Source of the DNA: Parvivirga hydrogeniphila
Lineage (GTDB): Bacteria; Actinomycetota; Coriobacteriia; Anaerosomatales; Anaerosomataceae
Reading direction: 5' to 3'
Length of the DNA: 64,000 nt
Assembly: GCF_023371205.1 (NCBI RefSeq)
Contig: NZ_JAMCCO010000003.1
Coordinates: 1 to 64,000, forward strand
A program made the position numbers and the translations under genes. Positions within the stretch are counted from its first letter, which is position 1. Each line of letters begins with the position of its first letter. This document shows positions 44,220-54,150 of the stretch, piece after piece. The notes beneath the pieces are model-generated. The model was not told the origin of the DNA. It searched no databases and was given only the letters and a program-made list of their open reading frames with translations.

Positions 44220-44375
44220 CCGACGCACGCCAGGCCAGGCTCCGGGACTGCGGCCTCGCGCGCGCAGCGGCACCACGATGCGTTCGCCTCCGCCGGCGCT
44301 GAACTCCGAACGATAAGGTTGCGCTTCGATGCCGGTAAGGCCCCTCTGCCATGCTCCTACGCGGAGGTGGTTGAG

Positions 44376-44741
44376 ATGGACAGGCGAGAGCTTGCCTCAC
44401 GCGGCGAGGACGCCGCAGCAGCATTCCTGGAGCGCGTCGGCATGACCGTGATCGAGCGGAACTGGCGATGCCAGGCGGGGGAGGCGGACATCGTCGCCCT
44501 CGACGGGGACGACCTCGTCATCGTCGAGGTCAAGACCCGGCGGAGCACGCGGGCAGGCACGCCTGAGGAGGCCGTGACGCCTGCGAAGCAGCAGCGCATA
44601 GTGCGCATCGCCAGGACGTACGCGTCGCACGCGGGCCTCACGCCGCAGCGCGTGCGGTTCGACGTCGTCACGCTGCGCGTGCTTTCGGACGACCGTGCCT
44701 TGCTTCGGCACCTCAAGGACGCGTTTTCCGCGGAGGTCTGA
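44376..44741 (+). CDS. YraN/UPF0102 family nuclease-fold protein
   Basis: UPF0102 proteins have a restriction-endonuclease-like fold. Their role is not firmly established. The 121-residue protein has the RGEDAAAAFL start and the GEADIVALDGDDLVIVEVKTR segment, with the acidic and Lys residues of that fold. The ATG at 44376 follows GGAGGTGG; the frame opens at TTG 44319 without one. The 156 bases between rnhB and this gene hold no hairpin or promoter that I can support. It overlaps comM by one base; the rnhB-yraN-comM-dprA order is widespread. Confidence 0.92.
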   Translation: MDRRELASRGEDAAAAFLERVGMTVIERNWRCQAGEADIVALDGDDLVIVEVKTRRSTRAGTPEEAVTPAKQQRIVRIARTYASHAGLTPQRVRFDVVTLRVLSDDRALLRHLKDAFSAEV

Positions 44742-46225
44742 TGCAGGCCACCGTGATGACCGCGTCAGTCCACGGCGTCGAAGCGCTGCCCGTCGAGGTT
44801 CAAGCCGACGTCTCCAACGGACTTCCCTCGTTCGGGATCGTCGGGCTGCCTGATGCCGCTCTGCAAGAGTCGCGGGACCGCGTTCGGAGCGCTCTTCGCG
44901 AAGCGGGCTTCGAGTTCCCGAACTGCCGGGTGCTCGTGAATCTCGCGCCTGCGCTGCTTCGCAAGCACGGCACGGGGTTCGATTTGCCCATCGCCGCCGC
45001 GATACTGGTCGCGACGCGCCAGCTTCCCGGCGACTCGGTCGCAGGCTCCCTCGTCGTCGGCGAACTCGGGCTGGACGGATCGGTGCGCTGCATCCATGGG
45101 CTCCTCGCCTTCGCGCTCGCGGCCAAGCGCGCAAAGATGTCGCTCGTCGGGCCTCCGGGTATCGACGACGCTGCGCAGGCGGCCGGCAGCGTTCCGTGCC
45201 GCACCGTCAGCCACCTCAAAGAGCTCAAGACCGGTTCGCGTGTCGCGCCGGCGTCTGTCCGGCGCCGCGCCGACCGTGCCCCGCGCGTCCCGGACCTGGC
45301 CGACGTGGCGGGACAGCCGCTCGCTCGCAGGGCCCTGGAGATCTCCGCTGCGGGCGGGCACAACCTTCTCATGGTCGGTCCGCCCGGCTCCGGCAAGACG
45401 ATGCTCGCGAGGAGGATGCCTGGCATCCTTCCGCGTTTGACGCCAGAAGAGCGCCTCGAGACCGCCCTCATCTACTCGGTCTGCGGCCTCGACGAACGGG
45501 GCGTCCTCGACGGCGTCCGACCCTTCCGTGCTCCGCACCACTCGTGCTCCGTCGCGGGGCTCGCGGGAGGCGGCAGCCCGCCGCGCCCGGGGGAGATGAG
45601 CCTCGCGCACAACGGGGTGCTCTTCCTCGACGAGATGCCGCAGTTCGCGCCTTCTGCGCTCCAGTCCCTTCGAGGCCCGCTCGAAGACGGCAGCGTCACG
45701 CTCGTCCGCGCAGAGGGACGGCTGACCTTCCCCGCGCGGTTCACGGTCATCGCGTCCATGAACCCGTGCCCGTGCGGTTTCGCAGGAGACCGCGAGCGCG
45801 AGTGCTCGTGTACCGAGCAGGCCATCGCGCGGTATCGTGCACGCATCGGCGGGCCGCTCGTGGACCGCATGGACCTCGTGGTGCGCGTGGACAGGCCCGA
45901 CCCGCGCTCGATCGTCGCAGCCGAACCTGGCGAGCCCACAGCAGCAGTGCGCGAGCGTGTCATCGCCGCTCGCGAGCACGCCCTCTCCACACGCGGCGCG
46001 CTGTCCTCCTCTCTTAGCGGCGCCGACCTGCTCTCGGCGTGCCGCTTGGACACGCGCACCTCGGACCTGCTCGAACGGGCGGCGCGCACCCACCGGCTTT
46101 CCGGTCGTGGCATCACGCGAGTGCTGCGCACGGCGCGCACCATCGCCGACCTGGACCAGGCCGCCCGCGTCGAAGAGGACCACCTCCTGGAAGCGCTCTC
46201 GTACCGGATGGAGGAGCACTCGTGA
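44741..46225 (+). CDS. comM: Mg-chelatase-like AAA+ protein ComM (YifB)
   Basis: ComM is a hexameric helicase that promotes branch migration during natural transformation. The 494-residue protein has an N-terminal Lon-type fold (about 1-170), then an AAA+ domain with Walker A GPPGSGKTMLARR and Walker B VLFLDEMPQF, and a C-terminal Mg-chelatase-type region with a CPCGF Cys pattern. It is directly followed by dprA, another transformation gene, though both occur in non-competent bacteria. Confidence 0.95.
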   Translation: MQATVMTASVHGVEALPVEVQADVSNGLPSFGIVGLPDAALQESRDRVRSALREAGFEFPNCRVLVNLAPALLRKHGTGFDLPIAAAILVATRQLPGDSVAGSLVVGELGLDGSVRCIHGLLAFALAAKRAKMSLVGPPGIDDAAQAAGSVPCRTVSHLKELKTGSRVAPASVRRRADRAPRVPDLADVAGQPLARRALEISAAGGHNLLMVGPPGSGKTMLARRMPGILPRLTPEERLETALIYSVCGLDERGVLDGVRPFRAPHHSCSVAGLAGGGSPPRPGEMSLAHNGVLFLDEMPQFAPSALQSLRGPLEDGSVTLVRAEGRLTFPARFTVIASMNPCPCGFAGDRERECSCTEQAIARYRARIGGPLVDRMDLVVRVDRPDPRSIVAAEPGEPTAAVRERVIAAREHALSTRGALSSSLSGADLLSACRLDTRTSDLLERAARTHRLSGRGITRVLRTARTIADLDQAARVEEDHLLEALSYRMEEHS

Positions 46226-47109
46226 TGCGCTGCGTCCGCCACGAGGTCCGCCGGGGCGACTCGCTCTACCCTGAGCAGCTCCTCCGCGTCGAGAGGCCGC
46301 CCGCGACGCTGTACTGCGTCGGCGACCTCTCGCTGCTCGCACCGGGACTCGCCGTGGTCGGCTCGCGCCGCCAAACGCCGTACGGACGTGACTGCACGAT
46401 GATCCTCGCCGGCTGGGCGGCCACGAACGGGGTGACGGTCATCTCGGGTGCCGCCGTCGGCTGCGACCAATCAGCGCATCGGGCGGCCATCGACAGCGGC
46501 GGACGCACGGTGGCCGTCCTCGGATGCGGCGCGGACCTGGACTACCCGCCCAGCGCGCGCCGCTTGCTGGAGACGGTCCGGCGCGACCACCTGGTCGTGT
46601 CCGAGCTTCCGTGGGGCACGCCGCCGGCACGATGGACGTTTCCGGAGCGGAACCGCATCATCGCTGGTCTCGCGGCCGCGCTGCTCGTGGTGGAGGCGTC
46701 GCTTCCGAGCGGCACCTTCAGCACGGCCGACCACGCCCTCCAGGCGGGCACCGAGGTCCTCGCCGTTCCCGGGTCGATCCTCTCACCTCTGTCGCGGGGC
46801 ACGAATCGCCTGATCCGCGACGGGGCCGGCGTCATCGCGGACGTCGACGACCTCGCGCTCGCGCTCGCACGCTGCGGTCTGCTCGAACCTGGCGCTCGCT
46901 CGCACGTCTCCGCGGAACTCACGGCGAGCGCCGGGCCCATCGAGCGGATGCTCGCCGCCGGTCCTCGCTCCATCGAGGAGATCGCTGCCGAGCTCGCAGT
47001 AAGCGTCCACGACGCAGCCATGGCGCTCGCACGGCTCGAGCTTTCGGGAGCCGTGCGGCGGTCCATCGACGGACGGTACTGCTACGCACCTACCGAGGGC
47101 AGGGGATAG
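46225..47109 (+). CDS. dprA: DNA processing protein DprA
   Basis: DprA loads RecA on incoming single-stranded DNA. The 294-residue protein has the Rossmann-like core with GSRRQTPYG, ISGAAVGCDQSAHRAA, and FPERNRIIAGL. The second motif differs from the common SGxARGID...AH form. The usual N-terminal helical domain is nearly absent. A C-terminal winged-helix region (about 235-290) is present. The ATG at 46225 or GTG at 46222 follows GGAGGAG. It lies next to comM. Confidence 0.92.
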   Translation: MRCVRHEVRRGDSLYPEQLLRVERPPATLYCVGDLSLLAPGLAVVGSRRQTPYGRDCTMILAGWAATNGVTVISGAAVGCDQSAHRAAIDSGGRTVAVLGCGADLDYPPSARRLLETVRRDHLVVSELPWGTPPARWTFPERNRIIAGLAAALLVVEASLPSGTFSTADHALQAGTEVLAVPGSILSPLSRGTNRLIRDGAGVIADVDDLALALARCGLLEPGARSHVSAELTASAGPIERMLAAGPRSIEEIAAELAVSVHDAAMALARLELSGAVRRSIDGRYCYAPTEGRG

Positions 47110-47155
47110 AATGTGACGACTGCACGGACCTCTACGCCAGGAAGGGCGCCCCCTC

Positions 47156-48538
47156 ATGCCGACCGTGACCGTCATAGGAGCTGGGCTTGCCGGCTCTGAG
47201 GCCGCGTGGCAGCTCGCCGTCCGTGGCATCGACGTCGAGCTCGTGGAGATGCGACCGGCGCGCATGACGCCTGCTCACCACACCGGGCTCTTCGCGGAGC
47301 TCGTGTGCTCGAACTCCTTCAAGAGCTCGGATCCTGCGACCGCGCCCGGCATGCTCAAAGAGGAGCTCGCAACGCTTGGAAGCGTCATCCTGGCCGTCGC
47401 ACGCGCTCACGCGGTCCCGGCGGGCGCTGCGCTCGCTGTCGACCGCGAACGTTTCGCTGCGGCGGTGACGAGGATCGTCGCGTCGCATCCGCTCGTTCGC
47501 GTCATCAACGCCGAGTTGGCTGAGGTGCCACGGACGGGACCGGTGATCGTCGCGACCGGGCCGCTCACGTCAGACGCGCTGAGCGCCGACCTCGCGTCGA
47601 TCGTCGGAGCGGGGTACCTCTCGTTCTACGACGCGGCCGCACCGATCGTCGACGCGACCAGCCTGGACATGAGCGTGTGCTTCTTCCAGAGCCGCTACGG
47701 TAAGGGCGAGGGGAGCGACTACCTCAACTGCCCGTTCGATGCGGAGTCCTACGAGCGCTTCATCGACGCGCTCACGTCCGCACGGCGGGTCGTGAGGAAA
47801 GACTTCGAGCCCGACGATCTCTTCTCTGCCTGCCAGCCGATCGAGGAGATCGCACGAACGGGCCGCGACGCCTTGCGCTTCGGGCCGCTGAAGCCTGTCG
47901 GCCTCACGGACCCGCGCACCGGGACCCGGCCATGGGCTGTGCTGCAGCTGCGCCCGGAGAACCGCGAACGGACGATGTACAACCTCGTCGGCTGCCAGAC
48001 GAACCTTGCCTTCGACGAGCAGGCCCGCGTGTTCCGAATGGTTCCAGGGCTCGAGTCGGCCGAGTTCTTGCGGTACGGCGTCATGCACCGCAACACCTAC
48101 GTCGACAGCCCGCGGGTGCTGGACGAGCGGCTCGCCGTCCGCATGCACGGGGACGTACGGCTCGCAGGGCAGATCACGGGGACGGAGGGGTACCTCGAAG
48201 CTGCTGCCACCGGTCTGTGGGCGGCCCTCGTCCTGGCCGGCGAGCTCACGCACGACGCCCCGCCGTCGTCGCTCCCGCGCGAGACCGCGCTCGGCTCGCT
48301 CATCGCCTACGCGACCGACCCGGCCACCCGGCCCTACCAGCCGATGCACGTGAACTTCGGACTTCTGCCGCCACTTGAAGAGCGCATCAAAGACAAGCGG
48401 GCCCGCAAGGCCGCCTTTGCGGCAAGAGGCAGGCAGGCCATCGCGGTCTGGGCGCACCGGCACGAAGCGCTCGTCGCACCAGGACTCGCAGCGCTTCGCA
48501 CAGCGGCTTCGACCGCGTCTGAAGGCTCGGCCACATGA
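47156..48538 (+). CDS. trmFO: Folate/FAD-dependent tRNA m5U54 methyltransferase TrmFO
   Basis: TrmFO makes ribothymidine-54 in tRNA with methylenetetrahydrofolate and FAD. The 460-residue protein has the FAD loop VIGAGLAGSEAAWQLA, the ELVCSNSFKS segment and the QPMHVNFGLLPPL end typical of the family. AGGAAGGG precedes the ATG. A TAGAAT box at 47107-47112 may be its -10. It overlaps xerC by four bases, a common pairing. Confidence 0.95.
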   Translation: MPTVTVIGAGLAGSEAAWQLAVRGIDVELVEMRPARMTPAHHTGLFAELVCSNSFKSSDPATAPGMLKEELATLGSVILAVARAHAVPAGAALAVDRERFAAAVTRIVASHPLVRVINAELAEVPRTGPVIVATGPLTSDALSADLASIVGAGYLSFYDAAAPIVDATSLDMSVCFFQSRYGKGEGSDYLNCPFDAESYERFIDALTSARRVVRKDFEPDDLFSACQPIEEIARTGRDALRFGPLKPVGLTDPRTGTRPWAVLQLRPENRERTMYNLVGCQTNLAFDEQARVFRMVPGLESAEFLRYGVMHRNTYVDSPRVLDERLAVRMHGDVRLAGQITGTEGYLEAAATGLWAALVLAGELTHDAPPSSLPRETALGSLIAYATDPATRPYQPMHVNFGLLPPLEERIKDKRARKAAFAARGRQAIAVWAHRHEALVAPGLAALRTAASTASEGSAT

Positions 48539-49455
48539 GCACACCGTCGGACAGCGCGCTTCTCGACGCGTTCCTGACGCACCTATCCGCAGTCAGGAAC
48601 CTGTCGCCTGCGACGGTCCGCGCGTACGCGACCGACCTCGTGCAGTTCCTCGACTGGTGCGAGCGCCGAGGGACTGATGTCGCACAGGCCACGCGACGAG
48701 ACCTGCGCGCGTACCTCGCCGAGCTCGCGGCCGCTCGCTACGCCAAGACGACCATCGCCCGCAAGCAGTCCTCGCTCCGGTCGTTCTACGCGTTTGCCGT
48801 CGAGAACGGTCTCGCGGACCGGGACCCTGCGGCCGCCATGGCGTCCGTGCAGCTCCCTGAGCGCCTGCCGCCTGCGGTTCCCGTCGACCTCATCGCGCGG
48901 CTGCTGGAGCTGCCGGACGTCTCGACACCGCTGGGTCTGCGGGACCGGGCCGTTCTCGAGCTCGCGTACGCCACCGGCGCGCGCGTGGCGGAGATCTCCG
49001 CGCTTGACGTCGCCGATGTCGACCTTGCGTCCGGACAGGCACGCCTGTTCGGGAAGGGCTCCAAGGAGCGCATCGTGCCCCTGCACCGGCTTGCTGTCCA
49101 GATCCTCCGGGCGTACCTTCGTGACGCGCGGCCGAAGCTCCTTGCCGGGAAGGACGAAGACGCTCTCTTCGTCGGCCGCCGCGGACACCGCTACTCGACC
49201 AACAGCATCCGTCGCATGCTGGCCCGGTACCTCTCCGCGCTTGCCGCCGATGCCGGCATGACGCCGCACGCCATCAGGCACGCGTTCGCGACGCACCTGC
49301 TCGAGTCAGGGGCCGACCTGCGCACCGTCCAGGAGCTCCTCGGCCACGTTGCCCTGTCCACGACCCAGATTTATACTCACGTCAGCATACGGCGGCTGCA
49401 GGAAGTGCACGAACGTGCACATCCGCGCAGCACTCAGGAGGGGCGTCCTGGATGA
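48535..49455 (+). CDS. xerC: Tyrosine recombinase XerC
   Basis: XerC-type recombinases resolve chromosome dimers at dif. The 306-residue protein has an N-terminal core-binding domain (about 5-95) and the catalytic domain with Arg in ATGARVAEI, His and Arg in HAIRHAFATH, His in LLGHVALSTTQ and the nucleophile Tyr in IYTHVS. Its place in a trmFO-xerC-whiG run supports a chromosomal Xer protein, not a phage integrase. It overlaps both neighbours by four bases. Confidence 0.93.
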   Translation: MSTPSDSALLDAFLTHLSAVRNLSPATVRAYATDLVQFLDWCERRGTDVAQATRRDLRAYLAELAAARYAKTTIARKQSSLRSFYAFAVENGLADRDPAAAMASVQLPERLPPAVPVDLIARLLELPDVSTPLGLRDRAVLELAYATGARVAEISALDVADVDLASGQARLFGKGSKERIVPLHRLAVQILRAYLRDARPKLLAGKDEDALFVGRRGHRYSTNSIRRMLARYLSALAADAGMTPHAIRHAFATHLLESGADLRTVQELLGHVALSTTQIYTHVSIRRLQEVHERAHPRSTQEGRPG

Positions 49456-50246
49456 AGCAGCAACCCGTGAGCGACATCGAGCGCTGCTGGGCTGCATACA
49501 AAGAGACTGGCGATCCCGAGGCCCGAGAGAAGCTCATCTTGAACTACTCGCCCCTCGTGAAGTACGTCGCCGGCCGCCTCTCTTCGAACCTGCCGCAGAC
49601 GGTGGAGACCGCCGATTTGATCTCCTACGGCGTGTTCGGACTGATCGATGCCATCGACAAGTTCCAACCCGAACGCGGCATCAAGTTCGAGACCTACGCG
49701 ATCGCGCGCATCAAAGGCGCCATCATCGACGAGCTCCGCGCACTGGACTGGGTTCCCCGGTCCGTACGGTCCCGGGCACGTGATATCGAGAACGCGTATC
49801 TGGTGCTCGAGAACCGCCTCAAGCGCGTCCCGACCGACGCGGAGATCGCGGCCGAGCTCGGCATCTCCATCAAGGAGCTGGACGACCTGCTCGCACGGCT
49901 CTCGTACACGTCGATCGTCTCGTTCGAGGAGCTCTGGTCCGGACGCGACGATCGCGACGACCGCGGGTCACAAGGAGCATCCGCCATCAAGGACCACCGA
50001 GCCGAGGACCCCGTCGAAGTCTACGAGAACAAGGAGCTGCGCCAGATCCTGGCCGACGCCATCGAGCGCCTTCCCGAACGGGAACGCGCCGTCATCACCC
50101 TGTACTACTACGAAGGTCTCACGCTGAAAGAGATCGGTGCTATCCTGGGCGTCACCGAGTCACGGGTAAGCCAGCTCCACACGAAGGCGGTGCTGCGCCT
50201 GCGGGCTCGCATCCGCGCCGCACAAGGACTGGCACCTGCAGTCTGA
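49452..50246 (+). CDS. whiG: WhiG/FliA-type RNA polymerase sigma factor
   Basis: This 264-residue sigma factor has regions 2, 3 and 4 in order: YSPLVKYVAGRLSSNLP and FETYAIARIKGAIIDELR in region 2, a region 3 near 110-150 and a C-terminal helix-turn-helix with EIGAILGVTESRVSQLH. It belongs to the sigma-28 family (FliA in motility, WhiG in Streptomyces sporulation). No flagellar genes are in view. The location just upstream of rpsB-tsf matches the whiG locus of Streptomyces. AGGAGGGG precedes the ATG, which overlaps the xerC stop. The receiver protein follows 15 bases later. Confidence 0.94.
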   Translation: MKQQPVSDIERCWAAYKETGDPEAREKLILNYSPLVKYVAGRLSSNLPQTVETADLISYGVFGLIDAIDKFQPERGIKFETYAIARIKGAIIDELRALDWVPRSVRSRARDIENAYLVLENRLKRVPTDAEIAAELGISIKELDDLLARLSYTSIVSFEELWSGRDDRDDRGSQGASAIKDHRAEDPVEVYENKELRQILADAIERLPERERAVITLYYYEGLTLKEIGAILGVTESRVSQLHTKAVLRLRARIRAAQGLAPAV

Positions 50247-50261
50247 AAGGCAGGAGAGGTC

Positions 50262-50849
50262 ATGGCTGGCGAGCATGTTCTGATTGTCGAGGACACCGAG
50301 CTCCTACGGCGGATCTACCACGACCGCCTCGCTCAGGAGGGGTACACCGTCTACACGGCCTCAGACGGCCTGGAGGCCATCCAGCAGATGCGCGCGGTGC
50401 CCGTGGACCTCGTGCTCCTCGATCTCATCATGCCGCGCATGGGAGGGCTCGAAGTGCTCGAGACCATGAAGGCCGACCCGCGGCTGTCAGGCATCCCGGT
50501 CGTCATCCTCACGAACCTGGGCGAGGAGTCCTCGGTCGAGCGGGCCATCGAGCTCGGCGCGGTCGACTACCTCATCAAGAACCAGGCGAAGCCTGCCGAT
50601 GTCGCCGCGAAGATCCGGCTTGCACTTGACAACCTCGGCGGACGCAGCGCCGACACGAAGTCGTACAAGCTCCTCGTCCGCGACCGCCAGGCCGATGCGG
50701 AATGCTTCGTTGCTGACGCACGACTGCCGCGCCGTTTCTGGTGTCCCGCGTGCGAGGTCGAGCTGGCCATCGAACTCCTTCCGCAAGGCGATCGGCCCGG
50801 CTGGTACGACGCGCACGTGATCTGCCCGATGTGCGGCCGCGAGTTCTAG
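50262..50849 (+). CDS. Response-regulator receiver with C-terminal zinc ribbon
   Basis: The 195-residue protein has a complete receiver domain (1-125): Glu10-Asp11, phospho-accepting Asp54 in LLDLIMP, Thr84 and Lys106. Instead of a DNA-binding domain, it ends in a short region (about 135-195) with CPAC at 161-164 and CPMC at 188-191, a likely zinc ribbon. No histidine kinase is next to it. Its position 15 bases after the WhiG-type sigma gene, probably in one transcript, suggests a role in the same pathway, for example as a phosphorylation-dependent protein-protein switch. That link is inference. AGGAGAGG precedes the ATG. Confidence 0.9.
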   Translation: MAGEHVLIVEDTELLRRIYHDRLAQEGYTVYTASDGLEAIQQMRAVPVDLVLLDLIMPRMGGLEVLETMKADPRLSGIPVVILTNLGEESSVERAIELGAVDYLIKNQAKPADVAAKIRLALDNLGGRSADTKSYKLLVRDRQADAECFVADARLPRRFWCPACEVELAIELLPQGDRPGWYDAHVICPMCGREF

Positions 50850-50857
50850 CGAGGCCC

Positions 50858-50886
50858 TTCCGCTGCCCGCCGGCCCGTGCTACCCT
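50858..50886 (+). promoter_or_regulatory. Possible promoter of rpsB-tsf
   Basis: TTCCGC (50858-50863) and TACCCT (50881-50886) are 17 bases apart, 109 bases before rpsB. The -35 is weak; TATACC overlapping at 50886-50891 is another -10 candidate. Confidence 0.4.
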
Positions 50887-50917
50887 ATACCGGCTTCTAA
50901 CCACGCACGCCTGCGGA

Positions 50918-50955
50918 TCGACGCGGACGGTGCCGCCGTGGCGGTCCCGCGTCGA
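50918..50955 (+). promoter_or_regulatory. Leader hairpin of rpsB
   Basis: TCGACGCGG (50918-50926) and CCGCGTCGA (50947-50955) form nine pairs that enclose a second short stem. It lies in the untranslated leader of rpsB and could be an autoregulatory element for S2 or a simple terminator of the upstream genes. Confidence 0.5.
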
Positions 50956-50994
50956 GCAGAAGCAGGCGGAGGACACAACCGCTAGGAGGAACGC

Positions 50995-51819
50995 ATGACC
51001 AAGGTATCGATGCGTGCACTGCTCGAGTCGGGCGTCCACTTCGGACACCAGACCCGCCGGTGGAACCCCAAGATGCGTCCGTACATCTTCACGGAACGCA
51101 ACGGCATCTACATCATCGACCTGAAGCGCACGCTCAACGAGCTTGACGTCACCTACCGCTTCGTCCGCGACCTCGCCGCCAGAGGCGGCACGGTGTTGTT
51201 CGTCGGTACGAAGAAGCAAGCGCAAGAGACGATCGCGGAGAATGCCCGCCGCTGCGGGATGCCGTATGTCAACTTCCGCTGGCTGGGCGGCATGCTCACC
51301 AACTTCGCCACCATCCAGAAGCGCATCGGACGCCTGAACGAGCTCGAGCAGATGGAGGCCGACGGCACCATGGCCTCGCTGCCGAAGAAGGAGGCCCTCA
51401 AGCTCCGCGCCGAGCGCGACAAGCTCGTGCGGAACCTGGGCGGCATCCGCGAGATGACCACGCTGCCGTCGGCCGTGTTCGTCGTCGACACGAAGCGCGA
51501 GGCCATCGCCGTTGCCGAGGCCCGTCGCCTTGGGATCCCGCTGATCGGCCTGATCGACACCAACGCCGATCCTGACGAGGTCGACTACGTGATTCCCGGC
51601 AACGACGATGCCATCCGCTCGATCGCACTGGTCACGGGCGTCATCGCAGACGCCGTCATCGACGGCCGGAGCGCCGCAGGCATGTCCGTCGAGCCGTCAG
51701 AAGCGCCCGTCTCAGAGGGGCCTGCCGCTGCCGAGCCGGCGAACGACGCTGACGCCGACGCTGCAGCTGACGCCGAGCCCAAGGACGTGGACATCGAAGA
51801 CGTCTTCGACGACGAGTGA
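50995..51819 (+). CDS. rpsB: Ribosomal protein S2 with acidic tail
   Basis: S2 binds the 30S subunit late in assembly. The 274-residue protein is a normal S2 for about 230 residues ([22 protein letters not shown] start). It is followed by a tail of about 42 residues rich in Ala, Asp, Glu and Pro that ends in EDVFDDE. A similar kind of tail is on S16 in this window. GGAGG precedes the ATG. tsf follows after 44 bases, the universal pairing. Confidence 0.98.
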   Translation: MTKVSMRALLESGVHFGHQTRRWNPKMRPYIFTERNGIYIIDLKRTLNELDVTYRFVRDLAARGGTVLFVGTKKQAQETIAENARRCGMPYVNFRWLGGMLTNFATIQKRIGRLNELEQMEADGTMASLPKKEALKLRAERDKLVRNLGGIREMTTLPSAVFVVDTKREAIAVAEARRLGIPLIGLIDTNADPDEVDYVIPGNDDAIRSIALVTGVIADAVIDGRSAAGMSVEPSEAPVSEGPAAAEPANDADADAAADAEPKDVDIEDVFDDE

Positions 51820-51863
51820 CCTGGCCGACACGCCCCGATCCACGACGACACGAGGAGGCATCC

Positions 51864-52766
51864 ATGGAGATAACCGCACGCATGGTGCAAGAGCTGCGCG
51901 AGATGACGGGCGCAGGCATGATGGACTGCAAGAAGGCACTCACCGAGGCCGACGGCGACGTCGAGAAGGCCGTCGACATCCTCCGCACGAGAGGGCTCGC
52001 CGCGCTGCAGAAGAAGGCCGGGCGCGCCACCAACGAGGGCGTCGTGGCCGCCCACGTCTCTGAAGACAAGCGCATTGGCGCGCTCGTCGAGGTCAACTGT
52101 GAGACCGACTTCGTCGCTCGCAATGCCGACTTCCTTGCGTTCGTGAACGACCTCGCCGCCCACATCGCTGCCGCTGCGCCGGCCGACGTCGCGGCGCTCG
52201 CTTCCCAGACCTTCACCGGCCGCGAGCACTCCGTCCAGGAAGTCCTCGGCGAGACCGTGAGCAAGCTCGGCGAGAACATGAACATCACGCGCTTCGTTCG
52301 CCGCGAAGTCTCGGGCACCGGCGCGATCGCGAGCTACATCCACATGGGCGGCAAGATCGGCGTTCTCGTCGAAGCCGCGTTCACCAAGCCCGAGACGGCG
52401 AGCGCTGACGCCCTTGCGTCGCTGTTGAAAGACGTTGCGATGCAGGTGGCTGCTGCGTCCCCGATCGCTGTGTCGCGTGAGGACGTTCCGGCAGAGACCG
52501 TCGAGCACGAGCTCGCGATCTACCGCGCACAGGCAGCGGAGTCCGGCAAGCCCGAGCAGATCCAGCAGAAGATCGCAGAAGGGCGCCTCCACAAGTTCTA
52601 CAAGGAGGTCTGCCTTCTCGAGCAGGCGTTCGTCAAGGACCCTGAGATCTCCGTCGGCGACCTCGTGGCACGCGTCTCCAAGGAGCTCGGCGACACCGTA
52701 TCGATCGTCGGTGTCGAGCGCTTCCAGCTTGGCGAGACGAGCGACGCCGAACCTGCGGCCTGCTGA
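51864..52766 (+). CDS. tsf: Elongation factor Ts
   Basis: EF-Ts exchanges GDP for GTP on EF-Tu. The 300-residue protein has the REMTGAGMMDCKKALTEADGD start, the CETDFVARN motif, and a full-length pair of dimerisation-core subdomains. The ATG at 51864 has GAGGAGG upstream. An 11-pair terminator hairpin lies between tsf and pyrH. Confidence 0.98.
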   Translation: MEITARMVQELREMTGAGMMDCKKALTEADGDVEKAVDILRTRGLAALQKKAGRATNEGVVAAHVSEDKRIGALVEVNCETDFVARNADFLAFVNDLAAHIAAAAPADVAALASQTFTGREHSVQEVLGETVSKLGENMNITRFVRREVSGTGAIASYIHMGGKIGVLVEAAFTKPETASADALASLLKDVAMQVAAASPIAVSREDVPAETVEHELAIYRAQAAESGKPEQIQQKIAEGRLHKFYKEVCLLEQAFVKDPEISVGDLVARVSKELGDTVSIVGVERFQLGETSDAEPAAC

Positions 52767-52781
52767 GGCCCCATCCTGTGA

Positions 52782-53588
<807 letters not shown>

Positions 53589-54146
53589 ATGTCTGTGAAG
53601 AATCTCGCCGAAGCGAAGGACCACATGCGTAAGGCGGTCGCCGCCCTCGCGCACGAGTTCGCAGGTGTGCGCACGGGCCGCGCGTCGAGCGCCATCCTTG
53701 AAAAAGTCACCGTCGAGTACTACGGCGTCCAGACGCCGCTCCTCCAGATCGCCTCGGTCAGCGTTCCTGAGCCGCAGATGCTCGTCATCACGCCGTACGA
53801 TCGCAGCGCCATCAACGCGATCGAGAAAGCCATTCTTGGCTCTGACCTCGGGCTCACTCCTTCCAATGACGGGCAGGTGGTGCGTCTCCCGTTCCCACCG
53901 CTCACGGAGGAACGCCGTCGCGAGCTCGTCAAGCTCTGCCGCCAGTACGCTGAGGAGGCGCGCGTGGCGGTCCGCAACATCCGCCGCGACGTCAACGATC
54001 ACTTCAAGCGTCAGGAGAAGGACGGCGAGATCTCGCAAGACGAGCTTCGCCGTCTGGAGGCAGAGGTCCAGAAGGAGACCGACGCTCACATCAAGGAGAT
54101 CGACGAGCTGCTGAAGCGCAAAGAGCAGGAGATCATGGAGGTCTGA
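53589..54146 (+). CDS. frr: Ribosome recycling factor
   Basis: RRF splits post-termination ribosomes together with EF-G. The 185-residue protein has the VRTGRASSAILEKV start region and the RRDVNDHFKRQEKDGEIS motif of the three-helix bundle. GAGGAGG precedes the ATG. It is followed by uppS after four bases. Confidence 0.98.
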   Translation: MSVKNLAEAKDHMRKAVAALAHEFAGVRTGRASSAILEKVTVEYYGVQTPLLQIASVSVPEPQMLVITPYDRSAINAIEKAILGSDLGLTPSNDGQVVRLPFPPLTEERRRELVKLCRQYAEEARVAVRNIRRDVNDHFKRQEKDGEISQDELRRLEAEVQKETDAHIKEIDELLKRKEQEIMEV

Positions 54147-54150
54147 CCTC

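Noticed and set aside
44220-44375. A promoter or RNA gene between rnhB and the YraN gene
   Set aside because: TTGCGC at 44319-44324 has no -10 at 16-18 bases, and I found no stable hairpin or conserved element.
48535-49455. XerC as an integrase marking a mobile element
   Set aside because: It is embedded between trmFO and whiG with four-base overlaps, has no attachment-site repeats nearby, and there are no phage or transposon genes in the window.
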